Notes: a model not told the origin generated them from the sequence alone. A DNA stretch of 64,000 bases from Rhizobium sp. CSW-27 (GCF_018760785.1 NZ_JAHHZO010000004.1:248001-312000), one strand, 5' to 3'; shown: positions 31,120 through 39,019, numbered from the stretch's first letter. Made by a program: numbers and translations.

Positions 31120-31273
31120 TGCGGCGCTCACCCTGCTTATCTGGCTGCTGTGCGTCGGCGCTGTATGGGCATTGTCCTGCCTGCTGGTCGTCATTGCCTA
31201 TAACCGCATCCGCTACGACGAGCGCGATGACGGTCCTGAAAACTCCGGCCCTTGGGAGATCCATCATGCTTGA
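31112..31273 (+). CDS. 53-aa single-pass membrane peptide
   Basis: From ATG 31112, overlapping the previous gene by 8 bases, with GGGGAG upstream. One transmembrane segment (TLLIWLLCVGAVWALSCLLV) and a charged tail (YNRIRYDERDDGPENSG). Third in a row of tiny early membrane proteins. Unknown function. Confidence 0.6.
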   Translation: MSDAALTLLIWLLCVGAVWALSCLLVVIAYNRIRYDERDDGPENSGPWEIHHA

Positions 31274-31430
31274 CGTATCCCGTGAAGACGTTCAGCAGCT
31301 GTATCGTGCGGTTGCCGATGGCGAAAGCCGCGGCGAACTGCTGCAACGCCTCTACGATATCTTTGGCGATAGCTTTGATCTGCGCCCCCCCCGTATCGGA
31401 AATGCGGCTGGCAGACAGATGCCGCGATGA
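31266..31430 (+). CDS. 54-aa soluble phage peptide
   Basis: From ATG 31266, overlapping the preceding gene by 8 bases, with GGGAG upstream. Helical (SREDVQQLYRAVADGESRGE) with a basic end. Precedes the sliding clamp gene by 17 bases. Unknown function. Confidence 0.55.
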   Translation: MLDVSREDVQQLYRAVADGESRGELLQRLYDIFGDSFDLRPPRIGNAAGRQMPR

Positions 31431-31447
31431 TGTCGCTGAGGCCTGCC

Positions 31448-32614
31448 ATGGCTGACGACACCCTGTTCACTGCCGAGAAGTCCGCGCTGGCGGCCGCCCT
31501 GTCCGTCGTCAAGGATGTGGTGGACCATGGGTCCAAGATCCCGATCCTCACCCATATCCTGATCAGCCGAACCCAGGACGGCAGGGCGCAGCTGACGGCC
31601 AGCAATCTCGGCCAGGAAATCTCGGCAGTATTTGCCGCAGAGATCGGCGAGCGGTTCGAGCCGCTGGCCTGCCCCGGCCGCGCGCTGATCGATGTGGTGC
31701 GCAATGGCCCGGATCTTCCTTTTGTGGTCAGCCCCCGCAAGAGCATGGGTCGGTTGGAAGGCGTCGAGCTTCGCGCCGGAAAGTATCGGACGCGCCTGCA
31801 GGTGTTGCCGGGGCGAGATTTCCCCAGCATGCTGACACCGCAAGATGCAGTGCAACTGTCGCTCAATGCGCCAACCCTTTTGCGCGCCTTGAAGACCGTC
31901 GAATGGGCGGCGGAAACCAACCCGCAGCGTTTTGCCTATTGTGGCGTGCACCTCGATCCGCGCGAGGACGGCCTTGCCGTGGTCGCCTCGAATGGCGGGA
32001 AGCTGGCCCTTCGCATGATCCCCCCGAACGAATTCGACCAGGAACTTGACGGCGTGCCGTCGATCACCGTTCCGAACGAGGCGATCAAGCCGATCTGCCA
32101 GATTCTGGAGCGCAGCGAGGATGTCGAGCTTGATATCAGTGAGGAGCGCTTGCGCGTTTGCGCCGGCAATGCGCAGCTGATCACCAAGCTTTGCGAAGGC
32201 CAGTTCCTGCCCTATCGCGTGATCGAGCCGAGCGCGGAGGGCGTGACCGTCCGCATCAGCGCGGCCGCACTCGCCGCCTCCGTCACGCGCGTCCTGACGC
32301 TCAACGCCGACAAGTCCAATGGCCTTTCGATCGATGTCACACCGCGCGCCGTGTCGCTCTATCTCCAGCACACCAGCGGCGACGAGGCGCAGGATGAGGC
32401 GGAAGCGGAAGCAGACGGCTCCATCCGACAGGGGTTCAATGGAGCCAATCTTCGCGCCGCGCTGGAAAAGATCAACGGCGATGACATTGAGTTCATCATC
32501 GGACCAGCCAAGGCACCGGCCATTTTGCGAGCGCCATCCGATCCGCTCACCATGATGGCGCTCGGCCCGATGGTGGTGCGTTGGGCAATGTCCGCAGGGT
32601 CGGAGGCGGCCTGA
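31448..32614 (+). CDS. Phage DnaN-type sliding clamp (DNA polymerase III beta-like)
   Basis: 388 aa from ATG 31448 with GAGG eight bases upstream; an ATG at 31427 is less well placed. Three-domain beta-clamp layout: TLFTAEKSALAAALSVVKDV and IPILTHILISR in domain I, FPSMLTPQDAVQLSLNAPTL in II, GQFLPYRVIEPSAEGVTVRI and a C-terminal domain III. The clamp rings DNA and tethers polymerase. A second dnaN in a prophage would serve phage replication or compete for host clamp partners. Internal acidic insert DEAQDEAEAEADGS near residue 320. Known in some phages but uncommon. Confidence 0.88.
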   Translation: MADDTLFTAEKSALAAALSVVKDVVDHGSKIPILTHILISRTQDGRAQLTASNLGQEISAVFAAEIGERFEPLACPGRALIDVVRNGPDLPFVVSPRKSMGRLEGVELRAGKYRTRLQVLPGRDFPSMLTPQDAVQLSLNAPTLLRALKTVEWAAETNPQRFAYCGVHLDPREDGLAVVASNGGKLALRMIPPNEFDQELDGVPSITVPNEAIKPICQILERSEDVELDISEERLRVCAGNAQLITKLCEGQFLPYRVIEPSAEGVTVRISAAALAASVTRVLTLNADKSNGLSIDVTPRAVSLYLQHTSGDEAQDEAEAEADGSIRQGFNGANLRAALEKINGDDIEFIIGPAKAPAILRAPSDPLTMMALGPMVVRWAMSAGSEAA

Positions 32615-33147
32615 TGGCATCAAGGGCGGACCAGGCGCGTCTTTCCCGCATCCGCGCACGGCATATGGACGCCAGCACCGACTGGGCTCTGGTCGCCATG
32701 CCGCGTCGTGCTGAACGCATTTCCGTCCGGCTCGCACCGGGTACTGAGCCTGTTGTCATTGCCGTCCTGACGGAAGACTGCAGCTATCAGGACCGCGATT
32801 TCTTGCTGAGCGCCCATGATGACGTAGGCTTCCTGCTGGGTCTGCTGGGGCAGGCATTCCAGCGCATCCGCGAGCTCGCCACGCAGCCGCCCGCCCCTCC
32901 GAGAACTGACGCCGCCGCGAAGCCGGCTGATTACGCCGCCGAATGCGCCATGAAGTGCCAGGAGCCGATTTTCATCCGCTACCTCGTCGAGCGCCACGGA
33001 CTGCAGGCGGAGGATGCGGACAGCGTGAAAACCTGCGTGCGCGAGGCGCTCGCCATCGCGTCCCGATCCGAGCTCAATAAAAGCCCGGACGCGGCCGGGC
33101 GCTGGCGCGACATGCGGGCCGATTTCGAAGCGTGGAGGGCGCAGTGA
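32614..33147 (+). CDS. Phage protein of unknown function
   Basis: 177 aa from ATG 32614, overlapping the clamp stop as TGATG. N-terminal half is mixed (LSRIRARHMDASTDWALVAM, SVRLAPGTEPVVIAVL), followed by FLLGLLGQAFQRIRELATQP and a C-terminal helical part with two Cys (ECAMKCQEP). Coupled to the clamp gene, so possibly replication-related. No family recognised. Confidence 0.65.
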   Translation: MASRADQARLSRIRARHMDASTDWALVAMPRRAERISVRLAPGTEPVVIAVLTEDCSYQDRDFLLSAHDDVGFLLGLLGQAFQRIRELATQPPAPPRTDAAAKPADYAAECAMKCQEPIFIRYLVERHGLQAEDADSVKTCVREALAIASRSELNKSPDAAGRWRDMRADFEAWRAQ

Positions 33148-33179
33148 TGGATACCAGGCAGGATCAGGAGAAGAGTTGA
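33147..33179 (+). other. 10-codon mini-ORF coupling two genes
   Basis: ATG at 33147 overlaps the upstream stop as TGATG, and its own TGA overlaps the next ATG at 33179 as TGATG. It encodes MDTRQDQEKS and contains the AGGAG that serves the next gene. Probably a translational coupler rather than a functional peptide. Confidence 0.5.
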
Positions 33180-33457
33180 TGGGAAGTCCGCAATATTTCG
33201 AGGGCGCGAATGCCATCATGCACGCACCTGAGGGCGCCGAAAATGTGCAGGACATGTTCATTTTCCGCAACATCCATACCTGTGTGTCCTGCTGGCAGCT
33301 TTCTCCGGAGGAGCTTGCGGAGGTCAACCGCACGGGCCGCGTCTACCTCTCCGTTTTGATGAGCGGCGAACAGCCGCCCGTCTTTGTCGGCTCGGAAGAA
33401 GCTGTCCGCAGCGTGGTCGTCGATTTCGGACCCGTATGGCCGAGGACGCCGAAATGA
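33179..33457 (+). CDS. Small phage protein, unknown
   Basis: 92 aa from ATG 33179, with AGGAG eight bases upstream. Contains NIHTCVSCWQLSPEELAEVN and beta strands (RVYLSVLMSGEQPPVFVG). Coupled by ATGA to the HNH gene. No family recognised. Confidence 0.65.
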   Translation: MGSPQYFEGANAIMHAPEGAENVQDMFIFRNIHTCVSCWQLSPEELAEVNRTGRVYLSVLMSGEQPPVFVGSEEAVRSVVVDFGPVWPRTPK

Positions 33458-33792
33458 GCAGGCGCGACGAGATCCGGGCCCGCATCATGGCGCGCGTCTC
33501 GATCGACGAGACGACCGGCTGCTGGGTCTGGACCGGACCAACATCAGGCACGGAAGGAAGAGGCGCCGGCTACCCGCGCATGGCACTCGGCGGCCAGACT
33601 GTCGCGGTGCACCTGGTGATGTGGACCAACGAACACGGTTACATTCCGGGGAAGAAGGAGATTGACCACGTCTGCCGCAACCGGTTGTGCGTACGCCCCC
33701 ACCCCGACCATCTGGAGCTCGTCACCCGCAAGCGCAATGCGATCCGCCGCGAGCAGGCAAAGCGAATGAAATGTGAGGAGGTTTCGCCATGA
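33454..33792 (+). CDS. HNH endonuclease (homing-type HNH_3)
   Basis: 112 aa from ATG 33454, an ATGA overlap with the preceding gene. GCWVWTGPTSG, GYPRMALGG, HLVMWTNEHGYIPGKKEIDH, CRNRLCVRPHPDHLELVT is the classic HNH_3 order, with Cys and His for metal and the catalytic His. Such free-standing nucleases are common early phage genes and can be homing elements. Different family from the packaging HNH at 18813. Confidence 0.88.
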   Translation: MSRRDEIRARIMARVSIDETTGCWVWTGPTSGTEGRGAGYPRMALGGQTVAVHLVMWTNEHGYIPGKKEIDHVCRNRLCVRPHPDHLELVTRKRNAIRREQAKRMKCEEVSP

Positions 33793-33965
33793 CGAAATCT
33801 GCACTGGTGAAGGCCGCGGATCTCAGGCGCATGGCCGATGTTGCAAAAACGAAGAACGTAACCGTCTGGATTGAGATAGACGGACGACGGATCGGCATTT
33901 CTCCGGAGATTTCGGTTGCACAGAAAGAGAACAAGGTCGAGCCTTACGAGGATTTCCACCTGTGA
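33789..33965 (+). CDS. Small protein upstream of integrase (possible excisionase-type)
   Basis: 58 aa from ATG 33789, overlapping the HNH stop by four bases. Begins MTKSALVKAADLRRMADVA with helical basic character and a beta part (VTVWIEIDGRRIGISPE). Directly before the integrase, where excisionases are common; its stop overlaps a possible GTG integrase start. No winged-helix signature is obvious, so the role is a guess from position. Confidence 0.6.
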   Translation: MTKSALVKAADLRRMADVAKTKNVTVWIEIDGRRIGISPEISVAQKENKVEPYEDFHL

Positions 33966-33973
33966 AGGACGAC

Positions 33974-34999
33974 ATGCCGCGCAAACCCTACCTGTCCCGT
34001 GAGAAGACTAGGCACGGAAAATACGTTTGGTACTTCAAGAGAGGCGGCAAGCGCGTGCGCCTGCCGGAGCCCTATGGTTCCGACGCGTTCAACGCGGCCT
34101 ATGAGAAAGCACTGTCCGGCAATGCCGTTCAGCCGGACCCGAGAAAACCGAAGACCGGAACATTCCAGTGGCTGGTGGACCAGTATAAGCGCAGCGCCGC
34201 ATTTGCGGAACTGCAGCCATCCACACGGCGCCAGCGCGACAACATCCTGAAGCAGATCCTGGACGATCCGCGCAATGCCAACGGACCATACGGTGACCTG
34301 AACAGGGCCAAGATCAAGGCTGGCCTGGATCGGCGCGCGGGCAAGCCCAATGCTGCCAATAACTATCTCAAGACTATGAGTCACCTGTTCCGCTGGGCAA
34401 CGGAGGCTGGCTTCTACGAAGTCAGCCCCGCAGCCGGCATTTCAAAGGTAAAAGTCCGCTCGGAAGGATTTCACGCCTGGACGGTGGACGAGGTGGAGCG
34501 CTATCGCGCCCACCATCCTGTCGGCACGCGAGCTCGCCTCGCTATCGACATCCTCCTGTTCCTCGGGCTTCGTAGAAGCGACGCCGTCGTGGTCGGGCGG
34601 CAGCATATGCGCGACAGCGTCATATCGTTGCGCACCCAGAAGACCGGCCAATGGGTTCATCTGACGGTATTTCGAACGCTGCAGGAATCGATAGACCTGA
34701 CGGCGACAGGAGATCTCGCTTTCCTGACGACCGAGCGCGGCAAGCCCTTCGCGTCCGCCGCCAGCTTCGGCAACTGGTTTGCCAAGCAGTGCAAGGCGGC
34801 GGGACTTCCCGACCACTGCCGGGCGCACGGCCTCAGAAAGGCAGGCGCAACGATCGCTGCCGACGAAGGCGCGACGGCGCATGAACTGATGGCAATGTTC
34901 GGCTGGAGCCGGCTTGCGATGGCCGAACTGTACACGCGCGAAGCCGACAAAAAGCGCCTTGCGAGAGGTGCGGCAGAACGTCTGTCGAACAGACTTTAA
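33974..34999 (+). CDS. int: Tyrosine-type phage integrase
   Basis: 341 aa from ATG 33974 with AAGGA upstream; a GTG at 33962 overlapping the preceding stop is an alternative. N-terminal arm/SAM-like region (GKYVWYFKRGGKRVRLPEP, FQWLVDQYKRSAAFAELQPS) then the catalytic domain: Arg in LGLRRSDAVV, His285 and Arg288 in AHGLRKAG, Trp311 in GWSR and nucleophile Tyr320 in AELYTREAD. It recombines attP with attB. The gene ends 62 bp from the tRNA-Arg 3' end, the presumed insertion site. Confidence 0.93.
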   Translation: MPRKPYLSREKTRHGKYVWYFKRGGKRVRLPEPYGSDAFNAAYEKALSGNAVQPDPRKPKTGTFQWLVDQYKRSAAFAELQPSTRRQRDNILKQILDDPRNANGPYGDLNRAKIKAGLDRRAGKPNAANNYLKTMSHLFRWATEAGFYEVSPAAGISKVKVRSEGFHAWTVDEVERYRAHHPVGTRARLAIDILLFLGLRRSDAVVVGRQHMRDSVISLRTQKTGQWVHLTVFRTLQESIDLTATGDLAFLTTERGKPFASAASFGNWFAKQCKAAGLPDHCRAHGLRKAGATIAADEGATAHELMAMFGWSRLAMAELYTREADKKRLARGAAERLSNRL

Positions 35000-35026
35000 G
35001 TCGTACCCTGTTCCCCGGTCGGTCGC

Positions 35027-35054
35027 ACCTTAAGCAAAATCAATTCATTAAGGT
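35027..35054. repeat. Inverted repeat between integrase and tRNA-Arg
   Basis: ACCTTAA (35027-35033) and TTAAGGT (35048-35054), perfect 7-bp arms separated by 14 AT-rich bases. It ends 7 bp from the tRNA CCA. Could be an integrase arm or excisionase binding site, or a weak terminator for int. Function inferred from place. Confidence 0.4.
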
Positions 35055-35060
35055 ATGATT

Positions 35061-35137
35061 TGGCGACCCCTGCAGGACTCGAACCTGCGACCTACTGCTT
35101 AGAAGGCAGTTGCTCTATCCAGTTGAGCTAAGGGGCC
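35061..35137 (-). tRNA. tRNA-Arg(TCT); prophage attachment site
   Basis: Full cloverleaf on the minus strand: acceptor GGCCCCT/AGGGGTC, D arm TAGCTCAACTGGATAGAGCA, anticodon stem-loop ACTGC-CTTCTAA-GCAGT giving anticodon TCT, T arm GCAGGTTCGAGTCCTGC, encoded CCA at 35061-35063. The integrase lies against its 3' end, so the phage core site should be in the 3' half of this gene; the second copy is outside the window. Confidence 0.95.
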
Positions 35138-35155
35138 AAAATGGTAAAGCCCGGA

Positions 35156-35461
35156 TCAGTGCGTCCAGGGCTGAAGGCGGTTGAAGCGGAAATTGTCGCT
35201 GTAGGACACCGTCTGTCGTGCAGCTTCCTTCGGCATGATCACGCGATATTCGATGCCGTTGCGCTCCGCATAGGCCTTGGCCTGTTCGAGCGATTCGAAG
35301 GTAAGGCGAACCTGCTGCTTCATGTCGCTCGAGGAGGTATAACCCAGGATGGGATCGATGCGACGCGGCTCTTCCTGGTCGAACTCCAGAACCCAGAGAT
35401 GGGTCTTGGCCTTGCCAGACTGCATCGCGGTCTTTGCGGGGCGGAAAATCTTGGCCGTCAT
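35156..35461 (-). CDS. ETC complex I subunit, NDUFS4 family
   Basis: 101 aa from ATG 35461 (MTAKIFRPAKTAMQSGKAKT). The family motif W-V-L-E-F then DPILGYTSSSDMKQQVRLTF matches the NDUFS4/18-kDa complex I accessory subunit of alphaproteobacteria. It is a small soluble subunit associated with the peripheral arm of NADH:ubiquinone oxidoreductase. It lies between the tRNA-Arg and tRNA-Pro genes, a typical rhizobial arrangement. Confidence 0.88.
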   Translation of the reverse strand: MTAKIFRPAKTAMQSGKAKTHLWVLEFDQEEPRRIDPILGYTSSSDMKQQVRLTFESLEQAKAYAERNGIEYRVIMPKEAARQTVSYSDNFRFNRLQPWTH

Positions 35462-35587
35462 ACGTCTCAACGCTCCCTTAGGCGCAAATTTCACGCGCCG
35501 AAAGTCTTGTATCACCCGTGCGAGGCCGCACATGCCGCAAGGCAGCTGCAAACCTGCCGAAGGTGGATCGGTCGCTTTCGGCAGCGA

Positions 35588-35664
<77 letters not shown>

Positions 35665-35810
35665 TACCAACGATGACAAGGCAGATACACGGTTCCCGTT
35701 TTGGCCGCAACTGCAAAATCGTGCCCGTTCCGGCAAGTCCCTGGAAAGGCTGGCACCGGCGTTTCCGCCCCCTCGAACGCCACAACGAATCGGGGCGGAA
35801 TCCGCATGCC

Positions 35811-36287
35811 TCAATTTCCCCGGGCGATCTGCGCGCTGTCCACCAGATCGCCGATCGCGATGCCGCGCTTTGCCACGACCCCGCCCTTCAGTTCCAGCAC
35901 ATATTTGACCGGACCACCGGAGGGAATGATCGTCTCCGACAGGGGCACGGCACCCTGATGGATATTCACGATGCGCCCCCTGGCGTCGATGAACAGCATG
36001 TCGAGCGGAATGAGCGTGTTGCGCATCCACATCGCCACCGCACGAGAGTCACCGAAATCGAACAGCATGCCGTGATCCTCGGCCATTTCGGTGCGATACA
36101 TCAGCCCCTGCTGACGCTGCTCGGCATCCAGCGCCAGTTCCACGGTGAAATCCTGTCGTCCGCCGGAAAAGGTCAGAATCGACAGCGGCTCGCTGTCGAA
36201 CCGCACCTGGGCTGCGGCGACAGTGGCCAGAAACGCAAAGAGCGCCATCATGGCGCTCGCAACAAGAGTCTTCGCAACAATACGCAT
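35811..36287 (-). CDS. Secreted DUF192 family protein
   Basis: 158 aa from ATG 36287, overlapping the cold-shock gene stop as TGATG. N-terminal signal peptide (AKTLVASAMMALFAFLATVAAAQ) then the DUF192 core: QGLMYRTEMAEDHGMLFDFG, MWMRNTLIPLDMLFIDARG and VLELKGGVVAKRGI. DUF192 proteins are small periplasmic beta-barrels of unknown function. Cotranscribed with the cold-shock gene. Confidence 0.9.
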   Translation of the reverse strand: MRIVAKTLVASAMMALFAFLATVAAAQVRFDSEPLSILTFSGGRQDFTVELALDAEQRQQGLMYRTEMAEDHGMLFDFGDSRAVAMWMRNTLIPLDMLFIDARGRIVNIHQGAVPLSETIIPSGGPVKYVLELKGGVVAKRGIAIGDLVDSAQIARGN

Positions 36288-36865
36288 CAATGAGCCCTTG
36301 GCAGAACGCTCGGACCATCGGGGTGAATTTCGGCAGCCATAAGGCCTTTGTCGCCATAACCGAAGCGTACCAGCACGACCTGGCCCGGCCGCAGTTCCGT
36401 CAGGCCGAAGCGCCGCAGGGTCTCCATGTGAATGAAGATGTCCTCGGTTCCCTCGCCGCGCGTCAGGAAGCCGAAGCCCTTGGTGCGATTGAACCACTTC
36501 ACCAGCGCCCGCTCCAGCCCACTGGTCGGCGTCACCTGAACATGGGTGCGCACCGGCGGCATCTGCGAAGGATGCACCGCCGTCGACTGGTCCATGGAAA
36601 GGATGCGGAAGGCCTGATAGCCGCGGTCGCGACGCTGGATCAGCGCAACAATGCGAGTGCCCTCGAGAATCGTCTGGTAGCCGTCCCTGCGCAGGCAGGT
36701 CACATGCAGAAGCACGTCCTGCATGCCGTTGTCCGGCACGATGAAACCGAACCCCTTGGCAACGTCGAACCACTTCACCACGCCGGTGATCTCGATCAGT
36801 TCTACCGGCTCGCCGCCGAGTTCCTCGAAACTCGCAACGTCCTTCGATGACATTCTGTCCGCCAT
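36287..36865 (-). CDS. Two-domain cold-shock protein
   Basis: 192 aa from ATG 36865 with AGGGG eight bases upstream. Two CspA domains: one from about residue 23 (GVVKWFDVAKGFGFIVPDN, with VLLHVTCL as RNP2) and one from about 117 (ALVKWFNRTKGFGFLTRGEG, DIFIHMETL). Double-CSD proteins of this size are characteristic of Rhizobiales. They bind single-stranded RNA and act as RNA chaperones. Confidence 0.93.
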   Translation of the reverse strand: MADRMSSKDVASFEELGGEPVELIEITGVVKWFDVAKGFGFIVPDNGMQDVLLHVTCLRRDGYQTILEGTRIVALIQRRDRGYQAFRILSMDQSTAVHPSQMPPVRTHVQVTPTSGLERALVKWFNRTKGFGFLTRGEGTEDIFIHMETLRRFGLTELRPGQVVLVRFGYGDKGLMAAEIHPDGPSVLPRAH

Positions 36866-37076
36866 ACTGTCAGCCCCTGGATTACGCGTCACGGTCGATC
36901 GGTTAACTGATTCTTAGAGGATATGTTAACATTGCGCCGTTCGTCCAGCGCAAGACCCTGCTCACGTGTTATCCCTTTCTTTATAGGGTAAACGCCTTGC
37001 CTGAGGCTGACCAGTGCTGCATATCCCAGCAGCGCCCGGCATTACCGGGAGCGCACGATCAGGAGGAAAGCCATCC

Positions 37077-37517
37077 ATGCGCTATCTGCACACCATGGTC
37101 CGGGTCAAGGACCTCGATGCCTCGCTTGATTTCTACACCCGCATTTTCGGACTGAAGGAAGTCCGCCGCATCGAAAACGACAAGGGTCGCTTCACGCTGA
37201 TCTTCCTCGCCGCCGACGAGGATGCGGAGGCCGGCGAAACCCTGCGCGCGCCGCTTCTCGAGCTGACCTACAACTGGGATCCGGAAGACTATACCGGCGG
37301 CCGCAATTTCGGCCATCTCGCCTATGAGGTGGACAATATCTATGACACCTGCCAGCGGCTGATGGATCTCGGCGTCACCATCAACCGTCCGCCGCGCGAT
37401 GGCAACATGGCTTTCGTCCGTTCGCCGGACGGCATTTCCATCGAGCTGCTGCAGAAAGGCCCGGCACTGGAGCCGGCCGAACCCTGGGCCTCGATGCCGA
37501 ACACCGGCAGCTGGTAA
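37077..37517 (+). CDS. gloA: Lactoylglutathione lyase (glyoxalase I)
   Basis: 146 aa from ATG 37077 with AGGAGG upstream. All four metal ligand positions of GloA are seen: His5 in MRYLHTM, Glu in LLELTYNW, His in [10 protein letters not shown] and Glu in ISIELLQK. It isomerises the hemithioacetal of methylglyoxal and glutathione. Followed by a rho-independent terminator. Confidence 0.92.
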   Translation: MRYLHTMVRVKDLDASLDFYTRIFGLKEVRRIENDKGRFTLIFLAADEDAEAGETLRAPLLELTYNWDPEDYTGGRNFGHLAYEVDNIYDTCQRLMDLGVTINRPPRDGNMAFVRSPDGISIELLQKGPALEPAEPWASMPNTGSW

Positions 37518-37546
37518 TCCCGCAGGCCTTCAGCCAGTCTGGCCAG

Positions 37547-37586
37547 AAGACGCCGGCGCCTCACCCGCGCCGGCGTCTTTGTGTTT
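37547..37586 (+). terminator. Terminator after gloA
   Basis: A perfect 12-bp stem AAGACGCCGGCG (37547-37558) / CGCCGGCGTCTT (37568-37579), 9-nt loop, followed by TTTGTGTTTG. Well placed 30 bp after the gloA stop. Confidence 0.85.
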
Positions 37587-37680
37587 GCGCGGCATGCCCG
37601 CCCGGCCACCCGCCATAAGCCTGACGCAGGCTTACCCAGGCATTTTCGGTCCCACAGACGATCCACCGAGACCATGCCGC

Positions 37681-38247
37681 ATGCGATACCCAAGCCTCAA
37701 AGCCCTCCGGCTGTCCTGCACCGTGCTCACCCTGATGAGCCTCGGCCTTGGCCTGTCCGGCTGCGTCAATCTGCTGGCAAAGGCCAGGCCGGCAGTCAGT
37801 GCTTCGGCCAAGCCGGATCCTGCGACTGCGCCGAGCGCGCCGGAAAGGAAGACGGCAACCGCCAGCGGCGCTGCCGCTCAGACAGCCGCCACAGCCTATG
37901 TCGATCCGATGGTGATCTCTGCCGATGGCACGCCGCGCCGTCGAAGCCGCGCCTACCGACCGCCGGAGCCGGCCGAAACGCAGGCCGCGATACCGCCGGC
38001 GGAAACGGCACCCCAGGCGACCACCGATCTCGCCGCCCTGGTCAACCAGCCGACGGCGGTGCGGGCAGGCAGCAGCAGCCTCTACTCGGTCGCGGAACCG
38101 CCTGTTGCTGCGACCGGACCCACCGCCGGCATGGCCCAGCCGGTCCTTCCCGTCGGCCGCATCAATCCCATGGCCGGCAGCGTCTTCAGCGCCCAGGCAG
38201 TGCCGGCTGCCCAATCCGCAACGGGCAGCGGCGATGGACTGTGGTGA
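37681..38247 (+). CDS. Hypothetical lipoprotein
   Basis: 188 aa from ATG 37681. Type II signal peptide with lipobox LSGC (Cys28 in LGLSGCVNLL), then an Ala/Pro/Thr-rich low-complexity body with a short conserved-looking DPMVISADGTPRRRSRAYRP. Anchored in a membrane, probably outer. No ribosome site of good quality and no family; longer frames exist upstream, but only this start places a lipobox correctly. Confidence 0.7.
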   Translation: MRYPSLKALRLSCTVLTLMSLGLGLSGCVNLLAKARPAVSASAKPDPATAPSAPERKTATASGAAAQTAATAYVDPMVISADGTPRRRSRAYRPPEPAETQAAIPPAETAPQATTDLAALVNQPTAVRAGSSSLYSVAEPPVAATGPTAGMAQPVLPVGRINPMAGSVFSAQAVPAAQSATGSGDGLW

Positions 38248-38369
38248 TCCGCCGGCTGCCAGATTGAGTCAACGCCGCCGGTTAATCTTTTGATAAGGCG
38301 CAGCTTTTCCTTGTCCACAGGCAGCAGGCCGGCGCCTCCAAATTTTGTGTCATTTTTGCAAAATGACGC

Positions 38370-38398
38370 TTGCCTCCGCCAAATCCGCCGCCTATAAG
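38370..38398 (+). promoter_or_regulatory. Promoter of tRNA-Glu copy 1
   Basis: -35 TTGCCT, 17-nt spacer, -10 TATAAG, then a GC-rich discriminator GGGCGCC typical of stringently controlled stable-RNA promoters. Confidence 0.7.
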
Positions 38399-38420
38399 GG
38401 CGCCACACAACGAAGCGCAC

Positions 38421-38495
38421 GCGCCCTTCGTCTATCGGTTAGGACACCAGATTTTCATTCTGGGAAGAGGGGTTCGACTCCCCTAGGGCGTGCCA
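38421..38495 (+). tRNA. tRNA-Glu(TTC), copy 1
   Basis: Acceptor GCGCCCT/AGGGCGT, anticodon stem-loop CCAGA-TTTTCAT-TCTGG with anticodon TTC, T arm AGGGGTTCGACTCCCCT, encoded CCA. Copies 2 and 3 have the same sequence. Confidence 0.97.
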
Positions 38496-38616
38496 CTTCC
38501 ATCTTTTTCTCCCTCCCTGCAGGCTTGCTCAGATACGGACATCGCGCGTCCTGTGCTGTCGCGCCGGCGCTCAATCCACAGCCCTGAAAAAGATGTCGTT
38601 TGACGCAATTTTTCGC

Positions 38617-38644
38617 TTGCATGCGAAAAAACTCCGCTTATAAG
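38617..38644 (+). promoter_or_regulatory. Promoter of tRNA-Glu copy 2
   Basis: -35 TTGCAT, 16-nt spacer, -10 TATAAG, GGGCGCC discriminator; preceded by the shared TTGACGC motif. Confidence 0.65.
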
Positions 38645-38664
38645 GGCGCCACAACGAAGCGCAC

Positions 38665-38739
38665 GCGCCCTTCGTCTATCGGTTAGGACACCAGATTTTC
38701 ATTCTGGGAAGAGGGGTTCGACTCCCCTAGGGCGTGCCA
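38665..38739 (+). tRNA. tRNA-Glu(TTC), copy 2
   Basis: Identical to copy 1; the 20 bases upstream (ACAACGAAGCGCAC) are also shared, showing duplication of promoter plus gene. Confidence 0.97.
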
Positions 38740-38893
38740 CTTCCACATTCATCCTCCCTCTTAGATGAACTTAACGTCGCTTATGAACGAGCCGGCACAG
38801 ACGCTTGTTTCTGAACAGTTTTCTGGTTTTCCACAGATCGCCGTCGACCACGATTTTTTTACAGTTTCCACGCCCCGGATGCGAATTTGACGC

Positions 38894-38922
38894 TTGCATG
38901 ACAATCGGCTCCCGCCTATAAG
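38894..38922 (+). promoter_or_regulatory. Promoter of tRNA-Glu copy 3
   Basis: -35 TTGCAT, 17-nt spacer, -10 TATAAG, GGGCGCC discriminator. Same architecture as copies 1 and 2. Confidence 0.7.
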
Positions 38923-38944
38923 GGCGCCACACAACGAAGCGCAC

Positions 38945-39019
38945 GCGCCCTTCGTCTATCGGTTAGGACACCAGATTTTCATTCTGGGAAGAGGGGTTCG
39001 ACTCCCCTAGGGCGTGCCA
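38945..39019 (+). tRNA. tRNA-Glu(TTC), copy 3
   Basis: Identical to copies 1 and 2, including CCA. Confidence 0.97.

Noticed and set aside
30925..31273. Spanin or holin pair in the small membrane ORFs
   Set aside because: Topology is compatible, but there is no endolysin, no lipobox for an outer spanin, and the genes are in the early operon.
1..35060. Insertion sequences or transposases in the prophage
   Set aside because: No transposase motif or terminal inverted repeats with target duplications were seen.
38421..39019. Threefold repeat that could look like a CRISPR array
   Set aside because: The repeats are 75-nt tRNA-Glu genes with promoters, not short palindromic repeats with uniform spacers.
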